DNA of 37,592 nt from positions 1-37,592 of the forward strand of contig CALGPO010000068.1 in assembly GCA_937960465.1 (NCBI GenBank), read 5' to 3'. The stretch comes from an uncultured bacterium. Lineage in GTDB: Bacteria > Nitrospirota > Thermodesulfovibrionia > Thermodesulfovibrionales > Dissulfurispiraceae. The position numbers and the translations under genes were made by a program. This document shows positions 37,005 to 37,592 of this stretch, piece after piece (the first letter of the stretch is position 1; each line of letters starts with the position of its first letter). The notes beneath the pieces are model-generated. The model saw only the letters and a program-made list of their open reading frames with translations, did no database searches and was not told the origin of the DNA.

Positions 37005-37007
37005 ACA

Positions 37008-37079
37008 ATGCTTGCTAAGCGGATAATACCGTGTCTTGATGTAAAGGATGGAAGGGTTGTAAAGGGTGTCTCCTTATAA
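37008..37079 (+). pseudogene. hisF: hisF, 5' fragment only
   Basis: Imidazole glycerol phosphate synthase cyclase subunit, cut after about 21 codons. MLAKRIIPCLDVKDGRVVKG is the invariant HisF N terminus, with the catalytic Asp in CLDVKDG. The frame then enters a REP-type hairpin sequence and stops at TAA 37077-37079. The full protein is about 250 residues. A ribosome site GGGAG lies in the end of the methyltransferase gene. The rest of hisF could lie beyond the window, past the inserted elements. Confidence 0.88.
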
Positions 37080-37110
37080 ATTTTATTAGGGACACATCCC
37101 ATATTTTTGA
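37066..37110. repeat. REP-like hairpin at the hisF break
   Basis: AGGGACACATCCCATATTTT at 37088-37107 matches the sequence after gyrB (199-220, opposite strand). GTGTC at 37066-37070 with the nearby CCT can also pair with AGGGACAC, giving a longer imperfect hairpin upstream of the transposase start. Confidence 0.6.
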
Positions 37111-37141
37111 CATTAAAATAGCTGTTCTGTAAAATTACTAC

Positions 37142-37222
37142 ATGCCAAGAATAGCAAGAGCGGTTGCGGTAGGATTCCCTCATCATATAATCCAAAGAGG
37201 GAATAATAAAGACCTAAATTGA
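37142..37222 (+). pseudogene. REP-associated tyrosine transposase (TnpA_REP), 5' fragment
   Basis: MPRIARAVAVGFPHHIIQRG is the characteristic N terminus of the Y1/IS200-like REP-associated transposases. The frame runs into the end of the IS at 37213 and stops at TGA 37220. Full-length proteins are about 200-330 residues, so only the first tenth or so remains here. The hairpin just upstream fits the element's own REP. Confidence 0.85.
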
Positions 37223-37592
37223 GCGATTCTTTTTTGCAAAACAGTTTTGTCACCCGAAATCTTTAAATCTTATCATTTTGAAATAGATAGAACCTCTAAG
37301 AGCAAAGATTTCACGACAGTGCAACTATATTTTTGCACTCATTATTGAAAACTCTCTCATAAAACACTGCTTTAAGGTGAAAATTACAGAATTCAGACGC
37401 ACCTATCCTCTCTTGTGTTCTTTAATTTCTCTGCTGTCAAACAATTATTGGTATCGGATTCTGACACCTTTTCCATAAATCATTAAATCGCAATGTATCC
37501 ATAACTGTCTGTGTGATTTTCAGGATTATTTCTCCACCTGTCTTTACAATCTTTGCTGCAAAGTCTAATGCCTTCCGCCTGACTGTCGTCGC
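37213..37592. mobile_element. IS1380-like insertion sequence, one end (runs off the window)
   Basis: Starts with CCTAAATTGAGCGATTCT, the same terminal repeat as the two MITE copies. It interrupts the TnpA_REP fragment; the 5 bp before it are AAAGA, the expected target duplication. Between the end and the transposase stop are about 220 bp of non-coding sequence. CCT ends and 5-bp or similar duplications are consistent with the IS1380 family, but the family call is tentative. Confidence 0.75.
37437..37592 (-). CDS. IS transposase, C-terminal end (partial)
   Basis: Minus-strand frame open from the right edge to TGA 37439-37437, 51 residues in view. It contains TVRRKALDFAAKIVKTGGEI and then DTLRFNDLWKRCQNPIPIIV. 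The basic, helical tail is like that of IS1380/IS4-type DDE transposases, where a segment of this sort follows the last catalytic Glu. The catalytic part lies outside the window. Confidence 0.65.
   Translation of the reverse strand, partial: ATTVRRKALDFAAKIVKTGGEIILKITQTVMDTLRFNDLWKRCQNPIPIIV

Overview
The window reads as the replication-origin region of a Gram-negative bacterium. dnaA, dnaN and gyrB lie beside an AT-rich putative oriC, and parA/parB follow about 6 kb away. Lnt, KdsB, FtsEX/EnvC and a class A penicillin-binding protein imply an outer membrane and a peptidoglycan wall. The dnaJ-hspR-clpB cluster, the E. coli-length GyrB and the moderate GC content would fit Nitrospirota or a deltaproteobacterial lineage. 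That placement is inference, because no rRNA is present.

Layout: 1-6.7 kb holds gyrB, dnaN, dnaA, the oriC candidate and prfB (with its programmed +1 frameshift), all on the minus strand. 6.7-10.8 kb has lnt (minus) facing kdsB-pyrG (plus). A 24-bp tandem array separates pyrG from parB-parA-PBP1A (minus). uvrC then starts a plus-strand run that continues as an overlapping four-gene set: minimal nucleotidyltransferase, short HEPN protein, PfkB kinase and APH-like kinase. 18.8-25.5 kb (minus) holds a PolB-type exonuclease, ctpA, envC, ftsX, ftsE and a split transketolase. 25.7-31.8 kb has an unknown protein, tRNA-Asn, and the stress genes hsp20, clpB, hspR and dnaJ followed by a DUF3108-like protein. 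hisA (plus) follows.

The accessory region is 32.6-37.6 kb. Two methyltransferase/nuclease pairs and a broken nucleotidyltransferase gene sit between hisA and the first codons of hisF. hisF is cut off by a REP-type hairpin and a TnpA_REP transposase start. That transposase is itself cut by the end of an IS1380-like element, whose transposase C-terminus runs off the window.

Three layers of small repeats run through this core DNA. (1) Two 82-bp MITE-like copies carry the same terminal repeat as the IS end and have clean 5-bp target duplications; one lies between dnaA and the oriC candidate. (2) REP-like palindromes occur beside gyrB, between ctpA and the exonuclease, and inside the broken nucleotidyltransferase gene. 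(3) Degenerate 7- and 8-bp tandem tracts occur at gene starts and inside the reading frames of lnt, kdsB, envC and a transketolase half. The last group is the most unusual feature seen here.
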